From Chloroflexota bacterium (lineage in GTDB: Bacteria; Chloroflexota; Limnocylindria; Limnocylindrales; CSP1-4), in the NCBI GenBank assembly GCA_021786265.1, contig JAJYNP010000142.1, positions 104,345 to 168,344 on the forward strand: DNA of 64,000 nucleotides, in the 5' to 3' direction. This document shows positions 55,001 through 63,193 of the stretch, piece by piece. Position numbers and translations under genes: made by a program. Every line of letters begins with the position of its first letter. Position 1 is the first letter of the stretch. The notes under the pieces were generated by a model, which worked only from the letters and a program-made list of their open reading frames with translations, was not told the origin of the DNA and did no database searches.

Positions 55001-55658
55001 CGAGCTCGGGGCCGGGTTCCAGATCGCACTGGCCGACCTGGAGATCCGGGGCGCCGGCAACATCCTCGGCGCGGAACAGCACGGGCACATCGCGGCGGTC
55101 GGCTTCGACCTGTACACGCGGCTCCTGGCCGAGGCGGTCGAGGAACAGAAGGCCGTGCTCGAGGACCGTGAGCCGGTGCTGGCACGGCCCGCCGCCGTCG
55201 TCGATCTGCCGGTCGACGCGTACCTGCCGGACGAGTACGTGGCCGGGGAGCCGCAGAAGCTCGAGTTCTACCGCCGGTTGTCCCGCGTGCGCACGGAGGA
55301 CGATCTCGCCGCCGCTCGCCTCGACATGGCCGACCGCTTCGGGCCGCTTCCCGCGCCGGCGGAGCGGCTGCTGGAGGTGGTGCGCCTGCGGTTGCTCGCG
55401 GAGCGCGCCGGGATCTCGTCGGTCTCGCGCGAGGAGTCGGACCTGGTCTTCCGGTTCCCGCCCGACTGGTCGCGATCCGCCGTGGTGCGCGCGTTGCAAG
55501 CGCCGGGGTGGCGACCCACGGGCCTCGCGCCGGGATCGCTGCGGGTCGCCTCGAACCAGGTGCGGGTGCGCGTGGGCCGGGCGGCGGACCTGTGGGATGC
55601 GGCGCGGGCGATCATCGAGCAGCTGGTCGCAGCGACGGCGGCGACGGCCGGTACCTGA
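52008..55658 (+). CDS. mfd: Transcription-repair coupling factor
   Basis: This 1216-residue Mfd displaces stalled RNA polymerase and recruits UvrA. The UvrB-homology module at the N-terminus (FARRGGIVDLFPPG) is followed by the RNAP-interacting domain (GDIVVHVDHGIARYGG, DYLELHFAGTDRIFLPVEQI). The RecG-like helicase carries Walker A GDVGYGKTEVA, DEEQRFGV, SATPIPRTLNMAL and QLYQLRGRVGRS, and a TRCF C-domain follows. The start GTG 52008 gives an extra basic, unconserved N-terminus of about 45 residues. It ends the rpsU-mfd block. Confidence 0.97.
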   Translation: MTEQRLRGRRGRDRHIAEASAELAGRRSHPGQAGRAASGAARIRVADLSSLPPLLAATAELRGLAERYARVREGRAGRDLRHVVYASVPHGAKTYLAAALALAAGERLVWVARDAEIADRVAEELVAWLGDPSAIVVLEPRTALAYERGELVRDETAARVAALAAWRHGAGPRILVSSPQALFQRTLPPGEIPSAPLVLRRGARISQERLLRELLDLGYEAVTEVGGRGEFARRGGIVDLFPPGQPFPVRAEFFGDEIDSLRAFDPADQRSTGAVSAAGVLPADEFPLPPDTTAWLRARLGKLAGRLSPLLEADLERMTAARQLGDAAEVWAGVLAPATGLDHVGDAIWLLDEPGDVDQAAQLLWEQAAERRAELEESGEVPAGWPEAYLEQWAWQRARREARTLELTWESEAEEAPPGGNPFGWREPALPPQRVAGIPDAVARWRAEERRVVISSDQSARLAEILEDAGVLAVPARRLAEPPAPGALALVERSLNSGFEDGPDGLVLLTDRELFGSVRVRRPRALRRVVPRDLLERLLAGDIVVHVDHGIARYGGMVRRGVGAVGEERDYLELHFAGTDRIFLPVEQIDRISRYSGGESPQLSSLGGGEWQRTRARVRRAVTDLAKDLLELYSARAQARGHQFAPDTPWQAELEAAFPYEETPDQQRAVAESKSDMERLEPMDRLVVGDVGYGKTEVALRAAFKAIQDGTQVAVLVPTTVLAQQHFTTFMQRFAAYPLTVRLLSRFVPPAEQRATIDGLAQGSVDLVIGTHRLLSKDVQFRDLGLLVVDEEQRFGVAHKERLKQLKRAVDVLTLSATPIPRTLNMALSGVRDMSVIETPPEDRLPIQTRVAEASAGLVRDAILRELDRGGQAFFVHNRVETIEAQAEQLRRLLPQARIAVAHGQMPEGQLERVMLAFSAGEHDVLVCTTIIESGLDIPNANTIVIDRADALGLAQLYQLRGRVGRSARRAYAYLLYRRRDRLSEVARKRLQAIFNASELGAGFQIALADLEIRGAGNILGAEQHGHIAAVGFDLYTRLLAEAVEEQKAVLEDREPVLARPAAVVDLPVDAYLPDEYVAGEPQKLEFYRRLSRVRTEDDLAAARLDMADRFGPLPAPAERLLEVVRLRLLAERAGISSVSREESDLVFRFPPDWSRSAVVRALQAPGWRPTGLAPGSLRVASNQVRVRVGRAADLWDAARAIIEQLVAATAATAGT

Positions 55659-55687
55659 GCCTCGGGCCGGCCCCGGGCGCGCGGCGC

Positions 55688-56392
55688 TCAGCCTTCCGAG
55701 AAGCGATACCCCAGCCCGTATTCCGTCGTGATGAACCGGCGCTCGGGCGCCGCCGACGCGAGCTTGGCGCGCAGATTGCGCATGGTGACCCGGAGCAGCT
55801 GGGTGTCGTCTCCGTAGGTCGGCCCCCACACCGCCTGGAGCAGCTCGCGGTGCGCGACCAGCTCCCCCGGGCGCTCGGCGAGGTACCGCAGCAGGCGGAA
55901 CTCGGTAGGGGTGAGATGGATCTCGATCCCGCCGATCAGGACGCGGTGGCTGCGGGGATAGATGTGCACGGCGCCCCGCATGATGATGTCGGGGCCCTCG
56001 GGCGCGGCGGCGCGAGGGCGTGCCCGCCGGAGCGCGGCCTGCACGCGCGCGATCAGCTCGGGGAAGCTCACCGGCTTGTTCATGTAGTCGTCGGCGCCGG
56101 CGCCCAGGCCCCGGATCTTGTCGGCCTCGGATCCGAGCGCGGTGACCATCAGGACGGGCACCTGGCTGTGCTCCCGGATGCGACCGATGACCTCCCACCC
56201 ATCCGGGCCGGGCAGGCCGATGTCCAGCAGCACCAGGTCGGCCCCGTACTCCTCGAACACGCGGAGCGCCTCGCCGCCGTCGCGGGCCATGAGAGTCCGC
56301 CAGCCGTGCCGGTCGAGCCACAGCTTGAGCAGCTCGGCGAACTCAGGCTGGTCCTCGACGATCAGGATGCGCTCGCCCCCGGGCTCGATCAC
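55688..56392 (-). CDS. OmpR-family response regulator
   Basis: This 234-residue DNA-binding response regulator has a receiver domain (ILIVEDQPEFAELL, phospho-acceptor Asp57 in LVLLDIGLPG, and a KPVSF lysine). The OmpR/PhoB winged helix (LTPTEFRLLRYLAERPGELV, RVTMRNLRAKL and the C-terminal TEYGLGYRF) follows. The GTG start overlaps the histidine kinase stop (GTGA), so the two are a cognate pair. It resembles KdpE in the winged-helix region. Targets are unknown; the dihydroxyacetone genes next door are candidates. Confidence 0.95.
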   Translation of the reverse strand: MIEPGGERILIVEDQPEFAELLKLWLDRHGWRTLMARDGGEALRVFEEYGADLVLLDIGLPGPDGWEVIGRIREHSQVPVLMVTALGSEADKIRGLGAGADDYMNKPVSFPELIARVQAALRRARPRAAAPEGPDIIMRGAVHIYPRSHRVLIGGIEIHLTPTEFRLLRYLAERPGELVAHRELLQAVWGPTYGDDTQLLRVTMRNLRAKLASAAPERRFITTEYGLGYRFSEG

Positions 56393-58158
56393 GTCGCGCC
56401 CGCCCACCCGGCGCCCCGGGCCCGCCGGCCCCGCACCGAGGTCGCCAGCGGCAGCGTGAACGAGATGGAGGTGCCGTGTTCCCGATCGTCCACCCAGATC
56501 GAGCCGCCATGCGCCTCCACCAGCCGCCGGCACACGTAGAGGCCCAGCCCGCTGCCCGGGGCACTGCCCCCGCGGACCTGGCGGCCGCGGTAGAAGCGCT
56601 CGAACACCCGGTCGCGCTCCGAAGGCTCGATGCCGTCACCCTGGTCCTCGACGCTCACGACCACGCCGCCGTCCCGGCGGCAGGCCCGGATCGTGATCGG
56701 CGCGACCGCGCCGCCGTACTTGGCGGCATTGGCCACCAGGTTGTCGAGAACCTGCGCGATGCGGTCCGCGTCCACGTCCACGGGCGGAAGGTCCGGCGGC
56801 ATGCTCACCTCGATCGCCGGCATGCCGGGGGCGTCCCCGAACTCGGCGGTCACGCGCGAGACGATCGCGGAGAGCGACGCGGGCTCGCGCCGCAGCGCGA
56901 TCCGGTCGCTCTCCAGGTGCGCGACGTCGACGATCTCGTTGACCAGCGACGTCAGGCGCTCCGCCGCCTTGCCGATCCCCTCGACGGACCGGCGGCGCGT
57001 CTCCTCGTCGAGATCCAGGCCGAGCAGGGTGTCAACGTAGGCCGTGATCAGGGCGAGCGGCGTGCGCAGGTCGTGGGAGACCGCGGCCACGAAGCTGGAC
57101 CGCAGTTCGTCGAGTGCGCGCGCCGCGCGAAGGTCGTGCATCACCGCCACCGCGCCCGCGTCGGGTCCGGTCATGCGCGCGTACGAGACCACGACTGGAA
57201 CCTCTTCCCCGTTCCGCCCGAGCACCGCTTGCTCCCTGCCGACGATCGGCGACCCTCCGGCCAGCACCTCCTCGAACGGGCAACGGACGCCGCACCTCGG
57301 CCGCCCGCCGTGCTCGGCGGCAGCGCCGGGTTCGCAGCCGAGCAGGTCGCGGCACGGCGCAGGCACGCTCTCGGGAGGCACATCGAGGAGCGCCAGCGCG
57401 GCCTGGTTCAGCCGCACCACCATTCGCTGCCCGTCGACGGCCACGATGGCGTCGGTGGCGCCGTCCAGGATCGCCGAGAGCAGCGACCGCTCGCGGGTCA
57501 GCGTCTCGCGGAGCTGTGCGGCACGGAACGCGATAGCCAGTTCGTGGCGCACCCGGGGGAGGAACCGGAGCGGTTCGCCCCTCCCGGCCGCGTGGTACGG
57601 GCGCAGCGCGACGAAGCCGACCGTCCGCACCTCGAAGGTGTCGCCGGTGTCGCGGCTCTCCTCGAGCGGGACGCCCGACCAGCCGGCGCCGTGGCACCAG
57701 TCGGTCGCCGCCGCCGCGTCCGCGAAGGTGGCCGGAAGCTCCGCGGCCCCGGGCGCGGCAGGATCTTCTGCCGGTGTGGTCGGACGCTCCGCGGTCCCCG
57801 GCGCGGTCAGATCCCCGGCCGGTGATCCGTCAGCAGGCGCGCCCGGGCCTGTGGCCGCCATCAGCGCGAGTGCGCCCCCGCCCGGCGGCGTGAGCCAGAG
57901 CGCGCCGGCCGGCGCCTCGTCGTGCCGGAGCAGCTCGTCCAGGACGGCCGCCGAGAGCTCGGCGACGCCGGCACCCGACGCGAGCAGCTGGCTCAGCTGG
58001 TACTGTGCGAACATCGTGTCCGCCTCGCGCTGGGCGTCGTCGAACGACCGCCAGCGGTCGGCCTCCAGCGCGGCGAGGCGCGCGACGCTAGCCCGCCGAT
58101 CGCCCTGCCTCCGGCGTTCAACCTGCACCGATCCGCCGGGGAACTGGCTCCCGGTCAT
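56389..58158 (-). CDS. Sensor histidine kinase (GAF-PAS-HisKA-HATPase)
   Basis: This 589-residue kinase has no obvious membrane helix. A short coiled coil leads to a GAF-like region (about 50-215), then a PAS domain (about 225-345) containing four cysteines in PCRDLLGC and PRCGVRCP. HisKA (His362 in SHDLRTPLALI) and an ATPase domain (NLVANAAKYGG, DQGDGIEPSERDRVF, GSGLGLYVCRRLVEAHGG) complete it. The soluble architecture suggests sensing of a cytoplasmic redox or metabolite signal. The start ATG overlaps the DhaL-like gene stop (ATGA), so kinase, DhaL-like protein and regulator form one operon. Confidence 0.95.
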   Translation of the reverse strand: MTGSQFPGGSVQVERRRQGDRRASVARLAALEADRWRSFDDAQREADTMFAQYQLSQLLASGAGVAELSAAVLDELLRHDEAPAGALWLTPPGGGALALMAATGPGAPADGSPAGDLTAPGTAERPTTPAEDPAAPGAAELPATFADAAAATDWCHGAGWSGVPLEESRDTGDTFEVRTVGFVALRPYHAAGRGEPLRFLPRVRHELAIAFRAAQLRETLTRERSLLSAILDGATDAIVAVDGQRMVVRLNQAALALLDVPPESVPAPCRDLLGCEPGAAAEHGGRPRCGVRCPFEEVLAGGSPIVGREQAVLGRNGEEVPVVVSYARMTGPDAGAVAVMHDLRAARALDELRSSFVAAVSHDLRTPLALITAYVDTLLGLDLDEETRRRSVEGIGKAAERLTSLVNEIVDVAHLESDRIALRREPASLSAIVSRVTAEFGDAPGMPAIEVSMPPDLPPVDVDADRIAQVLDNLVANAAKYGGAVAPITIRACRRDGGVVVSVEDQGDGIEPSERDRVFERFYRGRQVRGGSAPGSGLGLYVCRRLVEAHGGSIWVDDREHGTSISFTLPLATSVRGRRARGAGWAGAT

Positions 58159-58946
58159 GGCGCCCGCTCCCGGACCCGGGCGAGAACCGTCCGCCCCGCG
58201 CGAGCGTCGGGGCGCGGGAGCATCGCCCGGACCAGCAGGAAGCAGGACGTCGCACCCGGATCCTGGTGGCCGCGGGACCGCACGCCGAGCCGCAGCGCCA
58301 GGCCGCGGCGTGCCACCAGCGGTGTCGTGGCGCGCATGCCGGCATGGGCCGCCCGCGCGGCGCGTCGAAGCGACGTCTCAACCGGTTCGCCGGCGTCCAC
58401 GGAGGCTCGGAACGCACTCGCCGCCGGGGCGAGCGCGTCGAGGATCGTCTTGTCCCCGACGCTGCATCGCCCCCGGCGCGACAGCCCGCGCACGGCTGCC
58501 TCGAGCGCGTCGGCGATCGCGGCCGGCGTGAGATGGGTGACCGCGCCGAGCATGAACCCGGCCTCGATGAAGGCGGTGCCGTAGAGCGGCCCGCTCGCGC
58601 CGCCGACGCTCGCGACCAGCGCGTGGCCGACGGCGCGGAGGCGTGCGCCCAGGTCGTTCGCGGGACCGTCCGGCAGCGATCGGAGCACGGCGTCGAACCC
58701 GACGGCCATGTTCTCGCCATGGTCGCCGTCTCCGAGGGCGGCGTCGAGCCGGTCGAGCAATCCGCGATGCCGCCGCAGTGTCCGGGCGGCGCGCGACAGG
58801 TACTGGTCCACCGCGCCCCCGTCCAGCGCGTCTCGGCGGGCGCAGGAGCGCGCCGCGACGGAGGCCGGCGACGCACGCCCGGACGGCGCCGGGCGCGTGC
58901 GCCGTGCACCCGCCTGCACCGGATCCGAGACGCGGTCTATGCTCAT
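58155..58946 (-). CDS. DhaL-like protein co-operonic with a two-component system
   Basis: This 263-residue DhaL paralogue has a 45-residue basic N-terminal extension. ADP/Mg-binding motifs are kept: LDAALGDGDHGENM, SVGGASGPLYG, SVGDKTILDALAPA and GHQDPGATS. Compared with the two other DhaL genes here it lacks the Asp-Arg after the GDGDHG loop and has GVRSRGH instead of GERSAGH. The ATG start lies 9 bases after a minus-strand TACACT -10 box, so it is probably leaderless. In E. coli DhaL directly controls the regulator DhaR. Its linkage here to a kinase and regulator suggests an analogous signalling role, an inference. Confidence 0.85.
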   Translation of the reverse strand: MSIDRVSDPVQAGARRTRPAPSGRASPASVAARSCARRDALDGGAVDQYLSRAARTLRRHRGLLDRLDAALGDGDHGENMAVGFDAVLRSLPDGPANDLGARLRAVGHALVASVGGASGPLYGTAFIEAGFMLGAVTHLTPAAIADALEAAVRGLSRRGRCSVGDKTILDALAPAASAFRASVDAGEPVETSLRRAARAAHAGMRATTPLVARRGLALRLGVRSRGHQDPGATSCFLLVRAMLPRPDARAGRTVLARVRERAP

Positions 58947-58955
58947 CCCGCTCGT

Positions 58956-58961
58956 AGTGTA
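58956..58961 (-). promoter_or_regulatory. -10 box of the dhaL-like/kinase/regulator operon
   Basis: TACACT on the minus strand is 9 bases before the ATG of the DhaL-like gene. It diverges from dhaM, whose start lies about 60 bases away. Confidence 0.5.
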
Positions 58962-59022
58962 CGGGCCCGGTCCGGCCGCGCGGCGGCGCCGCTGACCGTC
59001 CGCGGCGACCGCCGCGGGAGGC

Positions 59023-59442
59023 ATGGTGGTCGGGCTGGTCCTCGTCGGTCACAGTCCTGTGCTGCTCGCGGGGCTCCGCGCGATGGTCGCCCAGGCCGCT
59101 CCGTCCGTGCCGGTCGCGCTGGCCGGTGGCACGTCCACGGGCGCGCTCGGGACCAGTGCCCCCAGGGTCCTCGAGGCGCTGCGCGAGGCGGTCGAGGCCA
59201 GCGACGGGGACGGAGCCGTGGTCCTGATCGACCTGGGGAGTGCCGCCCTCGCCGTGGAGATCGCGCTCGAGGAGGCAACCGACGAGGAGCGGCGATTGAC
59301 GCGGCTGAGCGACGGGCCGATCGTGGAGGGCGCCGTGCTCGCCGCCGTGGAGGCGGCATCCGGCGCCTCGGTCGACGCCGTCCGGTTCGTCGCGGACCGT
59401 GCCGCGCACGTGCCGAAGCTGCCCGACGGGCCCGCGGCGTGA
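59023..59442 (+). CDS. dhaM: Dihydroxyacetone kinase phosphotransfer subunit (EIIA domain)
   Basis: This 139-residue DhaM consists of a single mannose-type EIIA domain with the phospho-histidine at His10 in LVLVGHSPVLL. VVLIDLGSAALAVEIALE and GPIVEGAVLAAVEAA are conserved. In PTS-dependent Dha kinases it passes phosphate from HPr to ADP bound on DhaL. The HPr and EI-like domains found in longer DhaM proteins are absent, so separate EI/HPr are needed; none is in the window. GGGAGG precedes ATG 59023. Confidence 0.92.
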   Translation: MVVGLVLVGHSPVLLAGLRAMVAQAAPSVPVALAGGTSTGALGTSAPRVLEALREAVEASDGDGAVVLIDLGSAALAVEIALEEATDEERRLTRLSDGPIVEGAVLAAVEAASGASVDAVRFVADRAAHVPKLPDGPAA

Positions 59443-59485
59443 CGCGCACCGGGCCGGTGAACGGCGTGACGGGCGCGCGCAGGGG

Positions 59486-60157
59486 ATGAGCGCGGACTGG
59501 GCGCGGGCGTGGCTCCGCGCCAGCGCCGTCGCGGTCCACCAGCAGAGCGCCTGGCTCACGGAGCTCGACGCCGCGATCGGCGACGGCGATCACGGGATCA
59601 ACCTCGATCGGGGGTTCCGCCAGGTGGTCGCCCGGCTCGACGCGGAGGGTCCGCGGGACATCTCGGCGGGCGTGCTGCTCGCCGAGGCCGGCCGCGTGAT
59701 CCTCGGTTCGGTCGGCGGTGCCAGTGGCGCCCTCTACGGCCGCGCGCTCCAGCGCGCGGGCGCAGCGCTGGACACGCCGGACGGGCTGGACGCGCCGGAC
59801 GGCGGCACCCGTGCACAGGCGCCCGGTCTCTGGGTCGTGGTCCGGGCGCTCGAGACCGCGACGGACGCCATCGCAGCGCTCGGTCGTTCCGGGCCCGGGG
59901 ACAAGACCATGCTGGACGCCCTCCTGCCGGCAGCTGCCGCCCTGCGCGCATCCGCGACCGCGGGGCACGCTCTTCGTGACGCACTGTGGCGCGCCGTCGA
60001 GGCCGCGGACCGGGGCGCGGAAGCCACGCGGCCGCTCGTCGCCCGGCGTGGTCGGGCGAGCTACCTGGGCGAGCGGTCCGCCGGCCACCTGGATCCCGGC
60101 GCGGCGTCCAGCCTGCTGATCGTTCGCGCGCTCGCGTCGACGGCGGACGATCGCTGA
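59486..60157 (+). CDS. dhaL: Dihydroxyacetone kinase subunit DhaL (copy 1)
   Basis: This 223-residue DhaL binds Mg-ADP, which is rephosphorylated by DhaM and used to phosphorylate dihydroxyacetone on DhaK. LDAAIGDGDHGINLDRGF, SVGGASGALYG, GPGDKTMLDALLPA and SYLGERSAGHLDPGAASS are present. Here the usual Gln in the last motif is Leu. ATG 59486 follows AGGGG. It lies 43 bases after dhaM and pairs naturally with it; a second DhaL follows dhaK. Confidence 0.93.
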   Translation: MSADWARAWLRASAVAVHQQSAWLTELDAAIGDGDHGINLDRGFRQVVARLDAEGPRDISAGVLLAEAGRVILGSVGGASGALYGRALQRAGAALDTPDGLDAPDGGTRAQAPGLWVVVRALETATDAIAALGRSGPGDKTMLDALLPAAAALRASATAGHALRDALWRAVEAADRGAEATRPLVARRGRASYLGERSAGHLDPGAASSLLIVRALASTADDR

Positions 60158-60466
60158 CCGGCCGGGGCTGCGGCGGCGCCCCGGCGCGATTTCGACGATG
60201 TCTTGAGATTCCGCGCCAGACGCGCGACGTATCGTGTCGTGAGGCGGACTGCCGCCGCGTGCCGTGCGCCCGTGCCGCGTATGGCGCGGTCGAGAGACTG
60301 AAAGGAGGAGCACCGGGAGCAGAACGTGTACCCGTCCGGGCCGCCGCGCCGGGAATCGGGGGAGCGCCGCAGACAGCGGCCGGTCGTCCCCGAGCCGGGA
60401 CCGTGGGCCCGAGGCGATGGGCTGGATGCCCGAACTGGGGAGTACAGGCAAGAGGGAGTACATCGC
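60158..60466. other. Intergenic leader before glpF
   Basis: This region of about 310 bases carries no convincing gene. A GAGGGAG ribosome-binding site for glpF lies at about 60452-60458. A TTGAGA and a TATCGT are 21 bases apart near 60203-60235, too far for a good promoter. No known regulatory RNA was recognised. Confidence 0.45.
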
Positions 60467-61279
60467 ATGGCTTGGGACTGGAACATCGTCCTTGCGGAGA
60501 TCTTCGGCACGGGGATGCTGCTCCTGCTCGGCGACGGCGTCGTGGCCGGCGTCCTCCTCGCCAAGTCGAAGGCCAACATGACCACGGGTGTGGGCAATTC
60601 CAACGGATGGATCGTCATCACCTTCGCATGGGCCTTCGCCGTCTTCTGCGGCGTCATCATCGCCGGCCCGATCAGCGGCGCTCACCTCAACCCGGCCGTG
60701 ACGCTCGGCCTGGCCCTGAGCGGCGGGATCACGTGGGGCCAGGTCCCGGAGTACTGGATCGGCGAGCTGATCGGCGCCATGATCGGCGCCGCGCTCGTCC
60801 TGCTCCACTACTGGGACCATTTCAAGGCAACCGAGGATAAGGTCCTCAAGCGGGCGGTGTTCAGCACCGTCCCGAACATCCGCAACTATCCCCTGAATTT
60901 CATCTCGGAGGTCATCGGCACCTTCGTCCTGATTTTCGTGATCTACGCCTTCAGCTGGAACCATGCGGGCATGGGGCCGGCAGCGTCGGCGCAGCCGGTC
61001 GGCCTTGGTTCGCTGGGCGCCCTCCCGGTCTCCTTCGTCGTGCTGGTGATCGGTCTGTCCCTGGGCGGCACGACCGGGTACGCGATCAACCCCGCGCGCG
61101 ACCTCGGGCCGCGCATCATCCACCAGGTTCTTCCCGTCCCCGACAAGGGCGAATCCGACTGGGCGTACGCGTGGATTCCGGTCCTCGGACCGCTGGTGGG
61201 CGCTGTGGTCGCCTGGATCTTCTACAACTTCGTCTGGGTGGAGTTCATCCTGAAGAACGTCAAGGTCTACGGCGGGTAG
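60467..61279 (+). CDS. glpF: Glycerol facilitator (aquaglyceroporin)
   Basis: This 270-residue MIP-family channel has six hydrophobic helices and two NPA boxes: GAHLNPAVTLGLAL in the first half and YAINPARDLGPR in the second. The Asp after the second NPAR is the glycerol-facilitator signature that separates it from pure water channels. ATG 60467 follows GAGGGAG by 8 bases. Its place between dhaL and dhaK, with glpK downstream, fits glycerol and dihydroxyacetone uptake. Confidence 0.96.
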   Translation: MAWDWNIVLAEIFGTGMLLLLGDGVVAGVLLAKSKANMTTGVGNSNGWIVITFAWAFAVFCGVIIAGPISGAHLNPAVTLGLALSGGITWGQVPEYWIGELIGAMIGAALVLLHYWDHFKATEDKVLKRAVFSTVPNIRNYPLNFISEVIGTFVLIFVIYAFSWNHAGMGPAASAQPVGLGSLGALPVSFVVLVIGLSLGGTTGYAINPARDLGPRIIHQVLPVPDKGESDWAYAWIPVLGPLVGAVVAWIFYNFVWVEFILKNVKVYGG

Positions 61280-61429
61280 GTCAGCTGGCGAACGGCGCTG
61301 AGCGCCGGCCGCTGCCGGCAGATCCCCGCGCGTGACCGCACGCGAAGAGCCGCACCAGATTACGGGCGGGTCGGTTCGCCGGCTCGCCCGACGGTGCTGG
61401 GCACCTCAGCCCGCACGACAGGAGGACCC

Positions 61430-62428
61430 ATGAAGAAGCTCATCAACACGCCCGAACACGCCGTCGACGAAGAGCTCGCCGGGATGGTGGCCGCCCACGG
61501 TGACCTCATCCGGGTCATCGAGCCCAACGTCGTCGTGCGCCGCGACGCGCCCCGGCCCGGCAAGGTCGGCGTGATCTCCGGCGGTGGCTCCGGCCACGAG
61601 CCGATGCACGGCGGCTACGTGGGCATGGGCATGCTCGACGCCGCCTGCCCGGGCGCGGTTTTCACCTCGCCTGTTCCCGACCAGATGCTCGCGGCCACCA
61701 AGGCCGTGAGCGGCGGGGTGGGCGTGCTCCACATCGTCAAGAACTACACCGGCGACATCATGAACTTCGAGCTCGCCGCCGAGATGGCCCGGGCCGAGGG
61801 GGTCGACGTCGCCTCCGTCGTGATCGCCGACGACGTCGCGGTCAAGGACTCGCTCTACACGGCCGGGCGCCGGGGCGTGGGTGGCACGGTGCTGGCCGAG
61901 AAGATCGTCGGGGCGGCCGCCGAGGCCGGTGCCGACCTGAAGACGGTGACGGCGCTGTGCCAGAAGGTGCAGGACAACGTCCGCTCGATGGGCATGGCGC
62001 TCACGAGCTGCACCGTACCGGCCGCCGGCAAGCCGACCTTCGAGCTCGGCGACGACGAGATGGAGATCGGGATCGGCATCCACGGCGAGCCGGGGCGCAC
62101 CCGGATGAAGCTCGCCATGGCCGACGAGATCACCGAGCTGCTCGCCACCCCGATCCTCGACGACCTGCCGTTCAAGAGTGGCGACTCGGTCCTGGCGTTC
62201 GTCAACGGCATGGGCGGTACCCCGCTCATGGAGCTCTACATCGTCTTCAACAAGCTGTCACAGATCCTCAAGGGTCGCGGCATCACGATCGGCCGCAGCT
62301 TCGTCGGCAACTGGATCACCTCGCTCGAGATGGCCGGCTGCTCGATCACGGTGCTGCGGCTCGACGACGAGCTGACGCGGTTCTGGGATGCGCCGGTCAG
62401 GACGCCGGCGCTCCGCTGGGGCGTCTGA
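61430..62428 (+). CDS. dhaK: Dihydroxyacetone kinase subunit DhaK
   Basis: This 332-residue DhaK binds dihydroxyacetone covalently through a histidine: His218 in [28 protein letters not shown] and [17 protein letters not shown] are family motifs. It has no fused DhaL domain, so it is the split form that works with DhaL and DhaM. GGAGG is 5 bases before ATG 61430. A second dhaL follows after 55 bases. Confidence 0.96.
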   Translation: MKKLINTPEHAVDEELAGMVAAHGDLIRVIEPNVVVRRDAPRPGKVGVISGGGSGHEPMHGGYVGMGMLDAACPGAVFTSPVPDQMLAATKAVSGGVGVLHIVKNYTGDIMNFELAAEMARAEGVDVASVVIADDVAVKDSLYTAGRRGVGGTVLAEKIVGAAAEAGADLKTVTALCQKVQDNVRSMGMALTSCTVPAAGKPTFELGDDEMEIGIGIHGEPGRTRMKLAMADEITELLATPILDDLPFKSGDSVLAFVNGMGGTPLMELYIVFNKLSQILKGRGITIGRSFVGNWITSLEMAGCSITVLRLDDELTRFWDAPVRTPALRWGV

Positions 62429-62483
62429 TCGACGAGTTGCTCGGGCGGATCACCTCGCACGAAAGGGAAGGTGGCACGGGCGG

Positions 62484-63149
62484 ATGAGCGGGGCGACACC
62501 CATCACGTACGACGACGTCGTCGCCTGGATCAACACGTTCGCCGCAACCGTCAGGGACCAGAAGGAATACCTCACCGCGCTCGACTCCGCGATCGGTGAC
62601 GCGGACCACGGCATCAACATGGACCGCGGCTTCCAGGCCGTGATCGCGAAGCTGCCGGGCCCGCCCAACCGCGACATCGGCGCGGCGTTCAAGACGGTGG
62701 GGATGACGCTGGTCTCCACCGTCGGCGGGGCGAGCGGCCCGCTGTACGGCACGTTCTTCCTGCAACTCGGTGCCGCCACAGCCGGCCGGGAGGCGATCGG
62801 GCTCGACGACCTGGTCACGGCGCTCGACGCCGGGGTCGCCGGGATCCAGCGTCTCGGCAAGGCGGAGCCGGGCGACAAGACCATGGTCGACGCGCTTCTT
62901 CCGGCGCGGGATGCCCTGAGGGAGGCCGCCGCATCCGGCGCCTCGCTCGAGGACGCGCTCACCCGCACCGTGGGAGCGGCCGAACAGGGGATGCTCGCGA
63001 CCACCCCGCTCGTCGCCCGCAAGGGCCGTGCGAGCTATCTCGGAGAGCGCAGCGCCGGGCACCAGGACCCGGGAGCGACCTCGTCCTATCTGCTGCTGAA
63101 GGCCGCCGCCGACACGTGGTCAGGGGCGGCGAGAGGCATAGGCAAGTAG
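62484..63149 (+). CDS. dhaL: Dihydroxyacetone kinase subunit DhaL (copy 2)
   Basis: This 221-residue DhaL has LDSAIGDADHGINMDRGF (GDADHG rather than GDGDHG), STVGGASGPLYGTFF, GDKTMVDALLPA and SYLGERSAGHQDPGATSS, closest to the E. coli pattern. Placed directly after dhaK, it is probably the main DhaK partner. It is the third DhaL-type gene within 5 kb. The ATG has a GGAAGG further upstream (about 62467) as its best ribosome-binding site. Confidence 0.94.
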   Translation: MSGATPITYDDVVAWINTFAATVRDQKEYLTALDSAIGDADHGINMDRGFQAVIAKLPGPPNRDIGAAFKTVGMTLVSTVGGASGPLYGTFFLQLGAATAGREAIGLDDLVTALDAGVAGIQRLGKAEPGDKTMVDALLPARDALREAAASGASLEDALTRTVGAAEQGMLATTPLVARKGRASYLGERSAGHQDPGATSSYLLLKAAADTWSGAARGIGK

Positions 63150-63193
63150 CCGGCGCCTGGGCCGGCCCGTGACAACCAGCTGGGAGACAACCA

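Noticed and set aside
51072..56321. A 1749-codon open frame on the minus strand opposite pth and mfd
   Set aside because: It is antisense to well-conserved mfd motifs and its protein is low-complexity Arg/Pro/Gly; long antisense frames are expected at this GC content. Only the response regulator at its end region, in another frame, is real.
60203..60235. TTGAGA...TATCGT as a glpF promoter
   Set aside because: The 21-base spacing is too long and the -10 is weak; left unassigned.
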